A stretch of DNA of 64,000 bases from Mactra quadrangularis (taxonomy: Eukaryota; Mollusca; Bivalvia; Venerida; Mactridae). Location: assembly GCA_025267735.1 (NCBI GenBank), contig CM046307.1, positions 2,155,258 to 2,219,257 on the forward strand. The letters run 5' to 3'. A program made the translations under genes and the position numbers. The notes under the pieces are model-generated. The model was not told the DNA's origin and made no database searches. It saw only the letters and a program-made list of their open reading frames with translations. Positions within the stretch are counted from its first letter, which is position 1; every line of letters starts with the position of its first letter. Of this stretch, positions 36,510 to 51,200 are shown one piece after another.

Positions 36510-39259
36510 TCATAGATATGTACAGTTGTACTGATTGTCATTTATAACAAATTCTATGTAATCAGGCCAGGCACTACGGTCATATGCCACTATTTTTATT
36601 GCAGATATAGACTTTATATAATCATATATGTAATCACAGGATTCTTTCTTTGACATATCTCCTTTATTATCTCCATCATCTTGTCTTAAAATACAGAATT
36701 CCAGTTTTAAATTTAATTTAATACAACAGTGTTTATCTATAACACTTTCTATAAATGTTTGAAACCATCTAGCTGTCATGTTCACCTCCCACAGATCAAT
36801 TGATACTTGTTTAACACTAGGATGGAGTAATAAACTAACATTGTCTCTTATTGTTATACTCAACAGTTCTATTGATTCTATTTTAGATACATATATGACA
36901 TTAGTTATCAATGTTTCTACCAAATAGTCATCTAATGTATCACACCCATATATGTATAGATGTTTTAGTTCTAAAGCATACTGAATAGAATTGAATATAT
37001 TATTATAACTTCTAGCAATACTCTCAGAGCATGGAAGTAATGAAATGTACTCTAGAGATGAAGTATTTATATTAGTACATACAATATTGGTATTATAAAT
37101 AGCTAAATATACAAGCTTATTACATTGAAGTAATTCAAATGAACCACAGACATCATGGGAAGACAAGCTATATTCAGTACATCTTACTTGGATCAATCTT
37201 ACATGTTTTAGCTGACTATTATTAGAAAGAAACTTTGTAAGACATTGTATATCTTCATGTGATATTTCAATATATAGAAGTGACAATGATGTCAGATAAT
37301 GGAGATCATCTAAAGGTAACAATGGGTATATTTCAAACGCACTTTCAATACAAATAATTTGTAATGATGATTTATTTTGTTTCATTAGTTCATTGAATTT
37401 TCTACAACATTCTTTATCACAGTTCTTAATATACAACACTTGTAAATTATTTATTTTATCAAACTCATGAAGATATGCTTCAGTTTCTGACCCTAATAAT
37501 CTAACATTCTTTGGATTCAATTTGATTAACTCCCTCAAATACTCTTTTTCAGTATCAGTTAAAGATAAATCATCAAACGTAATATGGCAATTAAATATAA
37601 AATCTTCAAGTGGTACTGAGTTTTCAATCTGATAAGATCCTTCAATATTACATTTTAGAATCAAATCTTGTAAAGAAAACAATGATCTTCTCTTATCCCT
37701 AGTGCCCCTTAATGTAGAGAAAATTGACAATACTCTTGTTAAATCTAAATCTTTTGATATCAATGAGTAAATTCTAGTCATCAATGATACAAGGTTGTCT
37801 TTTGATAATCCAGCGTAGAATAGGAGGAAATGTTTATACTTCAATACATCATTTATATTTCTACATTGGCTGAAAAGTTCAAACACGTTACTGGTATCAA
37901 GGTTAGAAACGTATACGGCTGCAAAAAACTCAAGATAACTTTTATGTAAAAAACTAAGTTTGTGTTCTTGTTCACCAAATTTTCTTTTTACTTTATTCTT
38001 AGATAATATTCCAATTGTACAGAAAAAGTTTGTTTCTTTTTCAGACAAACAATAAGGTTCTGAGGCCAATAGATCCCTACTAAATACAAGACTTGTTATA
38101 TCAGTATCATGTTCAAATAATAATTTGAATGACAGCAAACATAATTGTTCTACTTGTGAGAATTGATCCTTAAAATGCTTGAGCTCAGACAACCTATCAG
38201 GAAGTTTTAATTTAGAGGGCTTAGATTGTTGAATGACAATCCCTTTCTTATGAGCTAATTTGAAAAGCATGTCCATGATATTTCCATATATCAAAGATTT
38301 TGACATAGATGTTAATGGACGGTCAAACCATAACATAACCAAATGAGATGTAGTCATGGGAATATGCAACATATCTAAAAGATTGACTTCCTCAACTGCC
38401 TCCATAAACTCTTCAATGATTTTGTTTTCATCATACTTAGTATTTATAATATTGATTAAGTTACTAACATAGGCTTTTATTTCTATTTTGCCCAGGCCAG
38501 TCATTTTAACTTGGTGATCTAAGTTTGTTTCAGATAATCTAACATTTTCTATTTTGTAAGGCCTACATGTTGTAAGATAAACACATTTCAGTGATTTAGG
38601 CCTAACTGGTATTTCATACGTTCGTTTGTCAGTAGGTTTAGGGGTCCATTCATCAAGTCCATCCATAATAACAAGTGAGTTATGATTACCTAACATTTCC
38701 TCAACAATATCATACATTCTGTTTGATTTATCTTGGTTTTCACAATAAAACAACTGATTGACTATAATTGCTACTACATCTGTAGAATTAGTATCTCTTA
38801 AATTAACATAAAAAACATACTCAAACCTAGCAAGATAATCAATGTACTCCTGCATATCAAATTTCTTACCAACCTTAGATTTACAACATAACAAGGAGAA
38901 AAAACTACAAAATGATGTATTACTGACATCAGTGTTTTCTGTCCACTTTGATTTGCACCATAACAAAGATAAAAATTTACAAAATGATGTTTTTCCGACA
39001 CCTGCGTCTCCTGTTAAGTATATATTCTTACAATCTTTGTCTTTAACATGAAACAAATCAGAACAAGTTTTTACTTCTTCTAGTTTGTCAGAAGATTTAT
39101 CAGTTTGTTGTTTTTCAACTTTGTGATAGTTTACAACATACATTGCTGGCATTTGATACATTTTTAGTGTATCTTCTGTTTCATCGTCTAGTAGTGGATA
39201 CAATGGTAAACTTGAACAAATATCATTCTGGTAAGCATTGATAAGTATTTTCTGAATGT
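36510..39259 (-). CDS. HEPN-NACHT gene exon 5: NACHT NTPase and LRR-like tail
   Basis: Acceptor TATACTTTCAG|AC at 39259; the frame is open a little further upstream but the phase fits only here. It encodes residues 227-1142. IYLTGDAGVGKTSF is Walker A and SLVIMDGLDEW Walker B with the acidic DGLDE of NACHT; YLTTCRP is the sensor-1 strand; HIPMTTSHLVMLW and LSFLHKSYLEFFAAVYV are conserved C-terminal NACHT patches. The tail shows repeated L--L-I--C and L--L-L spacing of degenerate LRRs (NLQVLYIKNC, LTSLSLLYIEIS, LKHVRLIQVRC, LKHLYIYGC). Odd point: 24 residues starting at the P-loop Thr (TSFCKFLSLLWCKSK) are repeated at once (TSFCSFFSLLCCKSK), see 38850-39000. Stop TGA at 36510. Confidence 0.88.
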
Positions 39260-42200
39260 CTGAAAGTATAAAATTGTACATAAATATCGTCCAAAGATCT
39301 ATACAACTGACATAAAAGCTTAGTGGTAGAATTTTTGTTCAACAACAAAAGGTTATGGTTTCATTCTCTAAACACATAATATCAACAATAATAAAACATA
39401 CTGGCTACTTCTTTGCTCGGTATTCAGTATCTAAAAATTAGAAAGTTTCTTTGTGCTTCCATAGTTGAAAAGTTGTTAGTTGCCCAGACATTTTACATCC
39501 GAAAGATTAGTTCTTTTTTCTGTGAACCATAACAAGTGTGTTAAAGATTTGAATCATACATTGACTAGACCAAATTGAAACCAATATTTATGATTAACAG
39601 ATTTTAAAATTAAAATGTTAGTGAGATTTTGCGACTAGTGCGGGGGAAATCCCGCGATCCAGGACCCGGGATAAAAAATTAAATCGTATTAAATATATAG
39701 GGAAAACTATATTTGTGTCGATTGCACTTTATTTTCATATTGTATGTTATGACCGATTTGTTTAACATTTAGATTTAAATATATTTAGAGCTATGTATTA
39801 ACAATCTCCAAATGTCAATAAGTACACTAAAAAAGATATATTTACTCATTCAAAAACCCCACAAAACATTTAGATAATAAAAAAGTTTAACTTCTAATTT
39901 ATTTTTCTCATATCAAATATATCTATGGCATCAAAAAAATGAAAACTATATTAATTATATTGCTACATTCCTTTATCATGTATTTATATATAGAAAGCAA
40001 TGCTGAACTCGCATACAAAACTAATGTATCACAATATTATGATAATGTATAAATATTATATCGCACAAAACATTTCAACTTTAAATGGTACACATGTGTT
40101 AATTGTATGTTCATATCATGTAATAATGTAATTTTGTATGGGTCGCCGACCTTTAAGCAAATAAATATTTGTCATTTCTAGTTTGTTAATGAAAAGTTCT
40201 AAATCTATTTAAATCTAAAATTTAAATAAAAAATCGGTCATTAAATGTTATAAAAAAATGTGTTGAAGTGTACTAGCCTTTAATAGCGTTCAATTACCAA
40301 CACAACTATAGTTTTTTCTATATATTTAAAACGTTCCCGGATCCCCGGGTTTTTCACCCCATCTTTGCGAACATATGTTGTGATTTTGCCTATTATATTA
40401 AAACCTCTCTTGAACAACACCGATTGAGAGGGACTAAAACGTAATCTTGCTCAGAGGTTTCGCTCTGCAGAGGTTAAATCCGATTACAATTATGCCTAGG
40501 GGAAATAACGGAAAGACATTGTTGTGCAGATAATTTGTTGAGTAGAGGGCCCCACTGCATAGGTTATACTGTATATTAAAATACTGACTGGTTTTATGAT
40601 CACAGAGAATAACATTCTTATCATATGTATAATAAATGTGACGATATGCTAATATATCGATACCTCAGAGTAACAATACACATCGCGATACGACCCTAAC
40701 ATTCGTAATCAGGGGAAATCACTGCATTGTCACGGTATTTTCAGTATTCGACAAGTTTGTCGTCAAGAAATATAATCTCTGTGGTTGGTTTTAAAATAGG
40801 TATGGTACATCTCAACCAGTAAACATCATTATCTCCAAAAACTAATAAATATATCTTTTACACCGTTTCCTAATATGATTTCTTGTCATCGCTAAGGGGT
40901 AACATCGCGATGACTTTTGTGTCGATCAATCAATACATGTACGTATATTTCATAAAGTCGAAACACAAGTATTTCTATTTTTAGACTGAGGTGTGCAAGC
41001 TAATTTGATTATGGTGTTATTTACAGACTGTGGTTAGAAACTTTTTGCAGATGAAGTTACGATGTAAATAAGTCACAAACCATAGATTGTGTCATGAATA
41101 TTATGGTTATAATTTGTCACCAGTACATGACCCTCATAACAAAGTAGCCAGATCTTAATTAAGTGATTAGGCGAGCAGAAAATTTAGGTCTGGTTTTTAT
41201 CAGATAGTGAACATATCAACCCCTAGTTTGGACATCTCAACCCATCAACAATTCATTTAGTATTATATATTTTAAGTTAATTTATTTTTCTCACATACGG
41301 ACGATATATTTGTGAATGTAATAATTTCATTCCAAGAAATGTTCAAACCATACATGTAAAAGAAGTTATTATAGAGAATGACGTCTAAAACAAAAGTCAT
41401 TATCTTCACATATTTATACAGAACGTTACTTCAACAGTGCTAGAATTTTACAAAAATACAGTCCATTCGCGTTCGCTCGAAATCGGACGGGACTTCAAAA
41501 AATGCTCGAGCGAACGCGATCTCGAGTTAACGTATTACAGATCCGCCATCTTGTTTTTTTGTATTTTTTCCACATCGTGATATTCACTTTAAAGGCGTCG
41601 TCTCATTCGGAACAACCTCGGCCATCTTCTACGCAATTCAACCTCGAATAACATAAGGTGAAAAAGTAGATCTAGGAATTTTGGTTTCTGCGGTAATATA
41701 GTCTGAACTACACAGAAATACGACTCGTGAGATATTGTACGAATGAAACCATGTGATAAAGCGTGAAAAATGTAGTAATAAAATGTTGACATAAAAGTGA
41801 CCATCGCCGGACCTTATAACTTGGTTGTAATCCTTCTACGTCTGATTTCCGAGGTGTGTCTTCGTAGATGATCGCCGAGGTTGTTCCGAATGACGTCGTC
41901 TCACGTTGTCACAATATTAGTTGTTGATGTAGATTTGAGTTTGAATAAAAGCCATGTAATATTTCAATGGTGTTATTTTTCCTATGTTTAAATGCGTTCT
42001 TGTTAAGTGCATTTAACATAACATAAAATTGTTCATTTTGTTAAACTTGATGATGTCAATGTCCTCAATTTTAACCTTTCTTTGTTTAATGTAGAATACA
42101 TATACATGCACATAGAAACTCATTTTGTTTTTGCTATCGTCCTTGTTGTGAATAAAACTTAACTTATATGTACGCGATTTTTTGTGAAGAATGTGTATTT

Positions 42201-45200
42201 TATCTGGAATTAAAATATAAAAAATACACATTTTGTTCAATCTTGCTTTTATTTAACTAACATTCGTCGACGTACGACGTACTGTCATAAGGTTCGATTT
42301 AATATGCTGTACCAGTACAGGTAGGTAAGATGTAAAATTCAGTTAATTACACGTAATGACACGTTTAAATTAAACAAGATTAAACAGATCTTGGCTTCTA
42401 CAGTATCACAGTTTGATTTAATTTGATAAGTTTTCAATGGCGAGTGACACGTCAAACAAAAGGCTATTCATCGGATAATGATACCTGGCCGTGGAAGGTG
42501 CGAAAATTTTCAAAAATCAATACTTTGAGCCAGCGCGTAATTTTCAAGTGATTTAATCATTGACGGGACTTGAAATACAGCTCGAGTTAACGCAAAATTT
42601 GAGCTAACGCATTTTGAGTTATCGCATCTTTTTTAAATGAATTTTAGAGTAAATTCGATCGGGACCGAGAAATGATCTCGAGCGAGACCGTAATTACGAG
42701 CGAACGCGTTTTGAGCGAACGCGAATGGACTGTATTGTTTTATCCAATTCTTTTGTGAACCTAAAAGGTTCATTGCTAATGTGATTTTAAACCGACTTAA
42801 GGAAGCATTCCTATGTTGTGCTTATCTTCAAGGGGACAATAACTTAAAGAATGAGGATATTGTGAATGATAATTCCACATTTAAAAAAAAATAACTACAT
42901 GTACTCGTATCGTATCGTATTGTATCGTAATAAGAATACTGTCTCCTTTCGTGTCAATACATATCTAATCTTGTGATGACTGTATCGTCTCTTTCCTTAC
43001 ATGTATATTTATGTATACTGAACCTTAAGTCAGTAGTTTGAATGTACTATCCATCATACCACTAAACAATGGAATCATGGCCTTCTGCAGTTAACTATTT
43101 ATACTGTTCACACTTTTGGAGTCCTTAAATGTTACAATATAATCTCTGCAGAGTGGCCCTCGACAGAGCAATTGATTTTCCCTTACATAAAATTTTGGGT
43201 AAAATTTTAATTGCGTCTAACATCTGCAGAGCAACGACCTTTAAAACAACAACATACTTTGGTATTTCCCAGTGGGTGTTGCACATAAGAGGTTATACTG
43301 TATGACTTAATTTTAAACATGTAGTCCGACGGGGGACTCTTTACCACTCACATAAGAACTAGACACTTACGGAAAATGTTACAAAATTACAGCGCTTTCT
43401 TATTATGTATAAACATTAAAACAAGCCTATCTATCTCAAAGGTAGCAAAGCATTGAAAATAAAGGTTGTATACATTATCAGTGAGACGGATGAACCACCA
43501 CTATCGTTATCAATCACACTCGTCATTTAGATGTACAACAACAATTACAAACTGTAAAATTAACTCAATGCTTTGAAAAGATAAAAAACGTAAACACATA
43601 CACTCTGAAAGGAGATTTCAGAAAATATAGTCAACAGTCAAGAATGTCGGCCAGGTTTCGGGTACATTTCATTATATTTTATTTTATGCTTAGATTAACT
43701 GGGATAAAACACTAGTCAAACTTTGTATTTACTGTATAAGGGCTGGAAAGTTTGTCAACTTTTACACTGAATGAAATTTACTTTACTTTATTTACAGTCG
43801 GACGTGAAAGTCGAAGTGAGTAATATGAGGATGGATTAACGCTGTAGCACCACATTGTAAAGGTTATTTCACGGCGATCAGCCAACCTACTCACTTGTCA
43901 AGAGTATGGTGGTTAGAAACGTTTACTTTATCTAGTATTAAAATGGTTTTGTTTAAATCTACAAGCTATGAATCTTAAATAAAGACACCACTAATGAATT
44001 TAGCACTTAGTATGTCATGCCTCTAAAACAAAAAAGCTGTATATAGGTGTAATTGTTTAAGGCTACGGAATCTCATTCATTGTTGTTTTTATGATTTTAG
44101 ATTTAGGAGAAAATGAATAAACTGAATAAAAGTATGATTGCAATGTGTTATAATACGAAAAATGATAATAATAATAAAACAACGTCGGATTACGGTGCGA
44201 TTCGGTGGCGAATATGTTTAACAATTAAAATTATGGAATTGATGAAATTGATTAATCGTTGTTCTGCTGAAATGATCTCAAAAATCTTAACAGAATGACG
44301 ATCGATCTAGATACTAAGGTGTTTATTCGTTTTAATCTGCTTGTTTTATTATTATTCATGTAATGATACAGAAACTAATCTCCGCCAACACTGAGTCTTG
44401 AAGTAGTGCAGAAACTGTCATACACCGTGTTATACGTGAGGCGACGTATAAGTACAACCATGAAATGATTCATAGCAGATAAAAAACAGTAATATATATT
44501 CTGTCTTCCGACATACTTCCTAAACCACACTAAGTGTCCCTTCGGCGGGATTCTTGTCGTCTAGGGACTCTATACATAACTTTAGACGAACGTTTACCAT
44601 TTGTTTATATTTAAGTAATGTTCACATTCCATTCAGTTTAGTCTACCCGTTTACTCGATTAAAATTTAATCTAGATTAGACTATTTAAGAACGGGCATGT
44701 TTGTAACTTACACTTAAAGCTGCAAAAAGACAATTTAATGTCAATCTAGAAAATTAAGATAGGAATGCGTTCGTGAAAACAGTCCCAGATCTTTTTGGTT
44801 AAGATTAGCATATTTAATAATTTTATTTGGAAATTACGTATTGATAAATTGTTAACTACACTGTAATTAATACATTGGTGAAAGATTTTTATTACATGTA
44901 ATGTAAATTATAAATATCGCAATTTCAATGTTCTATTTTTAGTATCGTTTTTGCCATTTCTTTAACAAGGTTTTCTTATCTAGATCTAATCATAATTTCG
45001 TAAAATGGCATTATTTAATTAGTATTTTTATCATAATATCATCTTAAACTTTGTAAAAAGCAACAAGGTCAACTTAATATGCAAGCAATACAGTCAAATT
45101 TAATCCTTCTTTATTTAACTCGTCAGCTAAGAACATAATCGCTCTATATTTAACTCGTATTTTAAGCGGTCATCGTTATAAGAGGACCCTTGATAATCGA

Positions 45201-48200
45201 AATGATCGGCTATTATGCCTCACGAAACGGTCCGAGATTTTGCAATTGCCATTTCACAAAATCTGATATCATTCCATTAGGGGCGTCCCGCTTTGGTGCG
45301 GACGCCAATAAAATACTTGAGTTAATTAGTGAATCCTGTATTTGGTTCTGGGACGAAGTTACCAAACACTACAAATATGTAGCACATAACTTCAAAATAT
45401 TAATACAATAATGTCTTTTCATAAATTATTACCTCTTCTGTCTTCATCAGATAGCCTTGGTTTACATTTTGGTTCTTCAGGTCCGCCTACTCTAAAAATA
45501 AGGTCATAAATTTCTTCTCGAACTTCACAACGCCATTCTTTTATATCATTTTCAAACTTTTCTTTCAGTCGATCATCGATCTCGATGAGCTCGGCTGTAT
45601 CTATTTCAGCTTGCAAACCACCAAATCCACAGTGCCTGCTAAGTTCCTTTAGAATCTGAAAATGTATTAATAAATACTTAGTTAAAGTTTGTTTATATAC
45701 ATGATCAGGAGGCGCTTGAACACTAATGTTTGATAATCTTTAAAAACAAAAAAATGTCATCCATTCAAGTTACCTTTCAAGTGCCTCTTTACATGCCTTC
45801 AGTAGAAAAAATGATTCCAATGTTCAATTTCTGTTTATCATAACCCCTGTTAGGATTAGAACAACGAACCTTTGTTCCCTTAGCATGCATCCCAACAATT
45901 ACTACGTAACAGGTGCATGTACCATAAAACATGACCCAGTTTTCTCAGCTTTATAGAAACATTATGGACTATGTTATCCATGAATATCCTTCATGGCTTA
46001 AAAAATAGGCGTGGTCGCAATAACTGAAATTTAACAACATAATTCCATATATTTTAGTTTTCATTTTAATCCTAATGAAATAAATAAATAAGATAATAGA
46101 AAAATATCAAAAAGAGGTTTAGTAATATTTATTTTATGAAAGTGAGTTTAAAAAATGTAAACTTTGATGCAAGTTTACATGGAGTACAGTTAAAGCAATT
46201 AAAACAAAATATTCCAATCAGATTGTGTACACCCCCATGCAGATGCACTAAGGGTTAAAAATACAAATTAATTCATACATTGTCTGAAATCATTATAATA
46301 AAATATCCATGTAAACTAAAATTCTAAATTTCTAAAGTAAAACTTTACATAAAAGAAGTAAAACAAACAATAAGTATGGTGTCCATTAATAGACACATGT
46401 AATGTAAGACGTAATGTAATGAATGAAAGTTGTTAAATTGTGTATGGTTTTCAAATATATTTATGATTTTACATTTATGTTTGACCATACGGGAATTCTA
46501 CCACGTTGTAAATAAAATTACCAATTTAAACTTGTCACAAATTTTCGTAACTTAGTTACTTACGTTTACGATTAGAGAGTTTCAAAGACGCTCTCGTAAC
46601 TTGAAAAAAATCTTTGCTACAATACGATCTAACCTAAGTCAACGAGAAATGGTGAAGCACTCAAATTTTGGTCACATGATTTGTTGTCAACACAGACACT
46701 ACAATACATATATGTTCCACACAATTCAAAGAATAATTACACCAACGAAGAGTAGAAGCTCTCTAATAAAATACACAAGGCCTATGTCGCGTATGTACAC
46801 ATATTTTGGTAATTAGCCCCTGAATTCCGCAAAGATGGGTAATGAATAAGTTTTTCTATACACTACTCAAAATGTACACCCAAGTTTTGATTACAGTATC
46901 CCCAACTTCGATTGATTCAGATATGTAAATTCAGTCACAGACATAGTACATGTAAGCCTCAGTGCATCTAGAGAAATATTTGTGCATTCTATATATGCAT
47001 ATGTATTCTGAAATTGTTTGCTAAAATAAAAGGAATCTTGCACAGACAAAACGTTTTAATATCTGTATTCACATATGATGTGAAGTACCTACGGTAATAT
47101 GCATTGTCCAAAAGGTTTCAGACAAGAAGGATGATTATACATTATGATAATTTCGGCACTGCATTTACCCTAACCAACTTTTTGGGGTCAGTACTAAAAG
47201 GTATCATTCTGTAATTTTAACATTAACATAATCCTTAATACATAAAACATGACAATGGTTCATAGCAATTTTTTATCTATGTATCATCGACCTTGTTTAG
47301 TATTGGCATCTGCAGTTCACATATATAGATAGTTTGTAATTTATTATGTAACTAAGGATATGAATATGTATCAGTGAATACGATAGGTATTTTACTTAAT
47401 ATTCTAAGGCCATTTGGTCCATGAACAACATACATCACATAAAATATGTGACATAGATGGATGAACAACATTCGATTTTGACAATACAAAGCAATAACAT
47501 ACTTATACCAAATGCACCATACGTCAACAATATACGTATATCATTACAATTTTATATAATAACATACATATACAATTAATATTACATTTTTTACATATAT
47601 GAGCAATTAGCATTTTTCGCATTACAATGTAACTACTTATACAATATATATGAGGTAAAAGACACTACAATGGGTTATTACCTAATTATAATCATCCGTT
47701 TTGAAAAGCAAGTGATTTGATATATATTTTTCTATTTCTGAGGAGAAGGTAATATAAATTTGTATTGATGTTTTTTATATCACATGTTATATATTATAGA
47801 AGTGTTATCAATTGTATAAAGGTATTATAGTATTGCAGAATCGTTTCTAATTTTGTATGTTTTATATGCTAATTACTCAGTTTGTTTACTAAACTGTTAT
47901 TATCTGTTTTGACCACATCTAAAAATGTGTACATGTTAGGTATGTTTCCTCAAATCTTTATATAGCCCACATACTAGAACGAAATGGTGCTCATCCTCAA
48001 ACTTATTAAAATAAATCATTTTCTTTCACAAAGGATGTCACGTAAAATGTCAATAAAATATTGTTTGCAATTCCAAATCAAAATTTAAGTTCACAGACAA
48101 AATAATACCACTATCTCTCAAGTTTTAAAACAACATTAATTATTTGATTATTTTAACCAGTTAGTAAACTATTCCATTTCTTCCGTATTTTTATTGTATA

Positions 48201-51200
48201 GGTCATAAACATTTTGACTCATCATTTTGTTTACAATCTGACAGAAAATTAAATCATTTACATGCAATTGTTTTATTAATATTTTAACTAATAGTTTCAA
48301 CCTTTAAGGATATACTCGCACAATTCATGCGACACCTAACGTAACTTCGTGAAAAAAGTTACTAATAGCTTGTTTATATTTTTAAACACATGGGTATAAT
48401 AAATGATTAATATTAAACTGCTTGATGTATATAAAATGTAAATAGCTGATGATGAATTTTTGTATTCTATGATCATTTTTTATTCAATTGTGATATAAAG
48501 AGTGTAAATATGACTACATGTAGTAACTACCACAGAGTAAATCTATATATTTAAGTATTTTAGTAGTCTGACTATTTTTTTTTAAACAACATGCTAATAG
48601 GTTCCTATAAAGCGTATCTGTGGAGTTATGTGATTTGTAACTTCATTTGACTAATTTGTCTCATTAACCTAAATAATGCTTGAAATTATGAACATTTTCA
48701 ATATTTTGGCTGGGGGTAGCGGTAATATTTTTCCATTATATTAAGATTAATGTGGTGACCCCAATTGTTCTATTTTCTTGTAAACATATATAATTAACGT
48801 CATTTGCGTGAATTTTTATCATTTTATTATGGTAAGTTTTCTAATAATGATGATTTTAATGCAGAAATTAAAAGAAATCCGCATTGTTTTCTGTCGCGTG
48901 ATAATATTGGCGTTGGATATACAATTTTTATTGTTTATAAATATTCATTGTATTTTTGTGAAATAAGACTCGTAAATTTTATCTATGATTATTGCCGCTT
49001 TCATAAACACATGCAAAAATGATTGATTTGTTGTTTTACTCCTTTATGGTACATTTGTATAAACCTCCAATAGTTTTAAGAAATGTCTGCTAAAATCTGC
49101 TACGATTTAGGAATGCGTGTGTACTTCAACAGTTTGCCTCGGAAAAAGTAATGTGGTGACCTATGATTAATTTGGTTTTTTTCATTGAGGGTTGTCATGA
49201 AGAACAAAGATGCAAAATATGGAATAGTTTCTATGAAAATTTGAATTGCACGAGTACGTCCTTAATTTGCGCCGTAAAATGATCAAATCGTGATTACACG
49301 GCGTGAAACCCAATATAAACATAAACAAATACATGTATATCGATTGGTTAAAATGGGTTGGAATGTTTTTAGGTACATTTATTTTTTGTGTAAGCACGAA
49401 ACAATAAGACGGTCAGAAAAATTCCATGGATTGTCATTATATGGTAGATGGTCATTAAAATTTATAATAGGGTCAGTAGAATTTTAATGATGGTCAATAG
49501 AATTATACCAAAGATCCCTAGAATTATATAGGTAGTCAGTTAGATGCTTTAGATGGTCAGTAACATTCTGTAGATGGTCAGTAACATACAGTCTGTAGAT
49601 GGCCTGTGACATTCTGAAGATGTTCAGTAACATTCTGTAGATGGTCAGTAACATTCTGTAGATGGTCAGTAACATTCTTTAGATGTTCAGTAACATTCTG
49701 TAGATGTTCAGTAACATTCTGTAGATGGTCAGTAACATTCTGTAGATGTTCAGTAACATTCTGTAGATGGTCAGTAACATTCTGTAGATGTTCAGTAACA
49801 TTCTGTAGATGTTCAGTAACATTCTGTAGATGGTCAGTAACATTCTGTAGATGTTCAGTAACATTCTGTAGATGGTCAGTAACATACAGTCTGTAGATGG
49901 CCTGTAACATTCTGTAGATGGTCAGTAACATTTTGTAGATGGTCAGTAACATTCTGTAGATGGTCAGTAACATTATGTAGATGGTCAGTAACATTATGAA
50001 GATGGTCAGTAACATACAGTCTGTAGATGGTCAGTAACATACAGTCTGTAGATGGTCAGTAACATTCTGTAGTTGTTCAGTAACATTCTGTAGATGGTCA
50101 GTAACATTATGTAGATGGTCAGTAACATTCTGTAGTTGTTCAGTAACATTCTGTAGATGTTCAGTAACATTCTGTAGATGGTCAGTAACACACAGTCTGT
50201 AGATGGTCAGAAACATACAGTCTGTAGATGGTCAGTAACATACAGTCTGTAGATAGTCAGTAACATACAGTCTGTAAATGGTCAGTAACATTCTGTAGAT
50301 GGTCAGTAACATTCGGTAGATGGTCAGTAACATTCTGTAGATGGTCAGTAACATACAGTCTGTAGATGGTCAGTAACATACAGTCTGTAGATGGTCAGTA
50401 ACATTCTGTAGTTGTTCAGTAACATTCGGTAGATGATCAGTAACATTCTGTAGATGGTCAGTAACATTCTGTAGATGTTCAGTAACATTATGTAGATGGT
50501 CAGTAACATTATGTAGATGGTCAGTAACATTCAGTCTGTAGATGGCCTGTAACATTCTGTAGATGGTCAGTAACATCATGTAGATGGTCAGTAACATACA
50601 TTCTGTAGATGGTCGGTAACATTCATTCTGTAGATGGTCAGTAACATTATGTAGATGGTCAGTAACATTCATTCTGTAGATGGCCTGTAACATTCTGTAG
50701 ATGGTCAGTAACATTATGTTGATGTTCAGTAACATTCTGTAGATGTTCAGTAACATTCTGCAGATGTTCAGTAACATTCTGTAGATGTTCAGTAACATTC
50801 TGTAGATGTTCAGTAACATTCTGTAGATGGTCAGTAACATTCTGTAGATGGTCAGTAACATTCTTTAGATGTTCAGTAACATTCTGTAGATGTTCAGTAA
50901 CATTCTGTAGATGGTCAGTAACATTCTGTAGATGTTCAGTAACATTCTGTAGATGGTCAGTAACATTCTGTAGATGTTCAGTAACATTCTGTAGATGTTC
51001 AGTAACATTCTGTAGATGGTCAGTAACATTCTGTAGATGTTCAGTAACATTCTGTAGATGGTCAGTAACATACAGTCTGTAGATGGCCTGTAACATTCTG
51101 TAGATGGTCAGTAACATTTTGTAGATGGTCAGTAACATTCTGTAGATGGTCAGTAACATTATGTAGATGGTCAGTAACATTATGAAGATGGTCAGTAACA

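Larger units (their letters stand above)
39260..45432. other. Intron 4 of the HEPN-NACHT gene, repeat-rich
   Basis: 6.2-kb intron holding an inverted repeat at 39665-40350, pogo-type end remnants (GAGGTTATACTGTAT near 40560 and 43290), the nested TIR elements at 41459-42732 and a SINE fragment at 43832. The rest is AT-rich without protein-like frames except possibly 45190-45411. Confidence 0.6.

Noticed and set aside
38798..39051. Overlapping frames on both strands over the NACHT P-loop
   Set aside because: By-products of the 72-bp duplication in the real coding exon.
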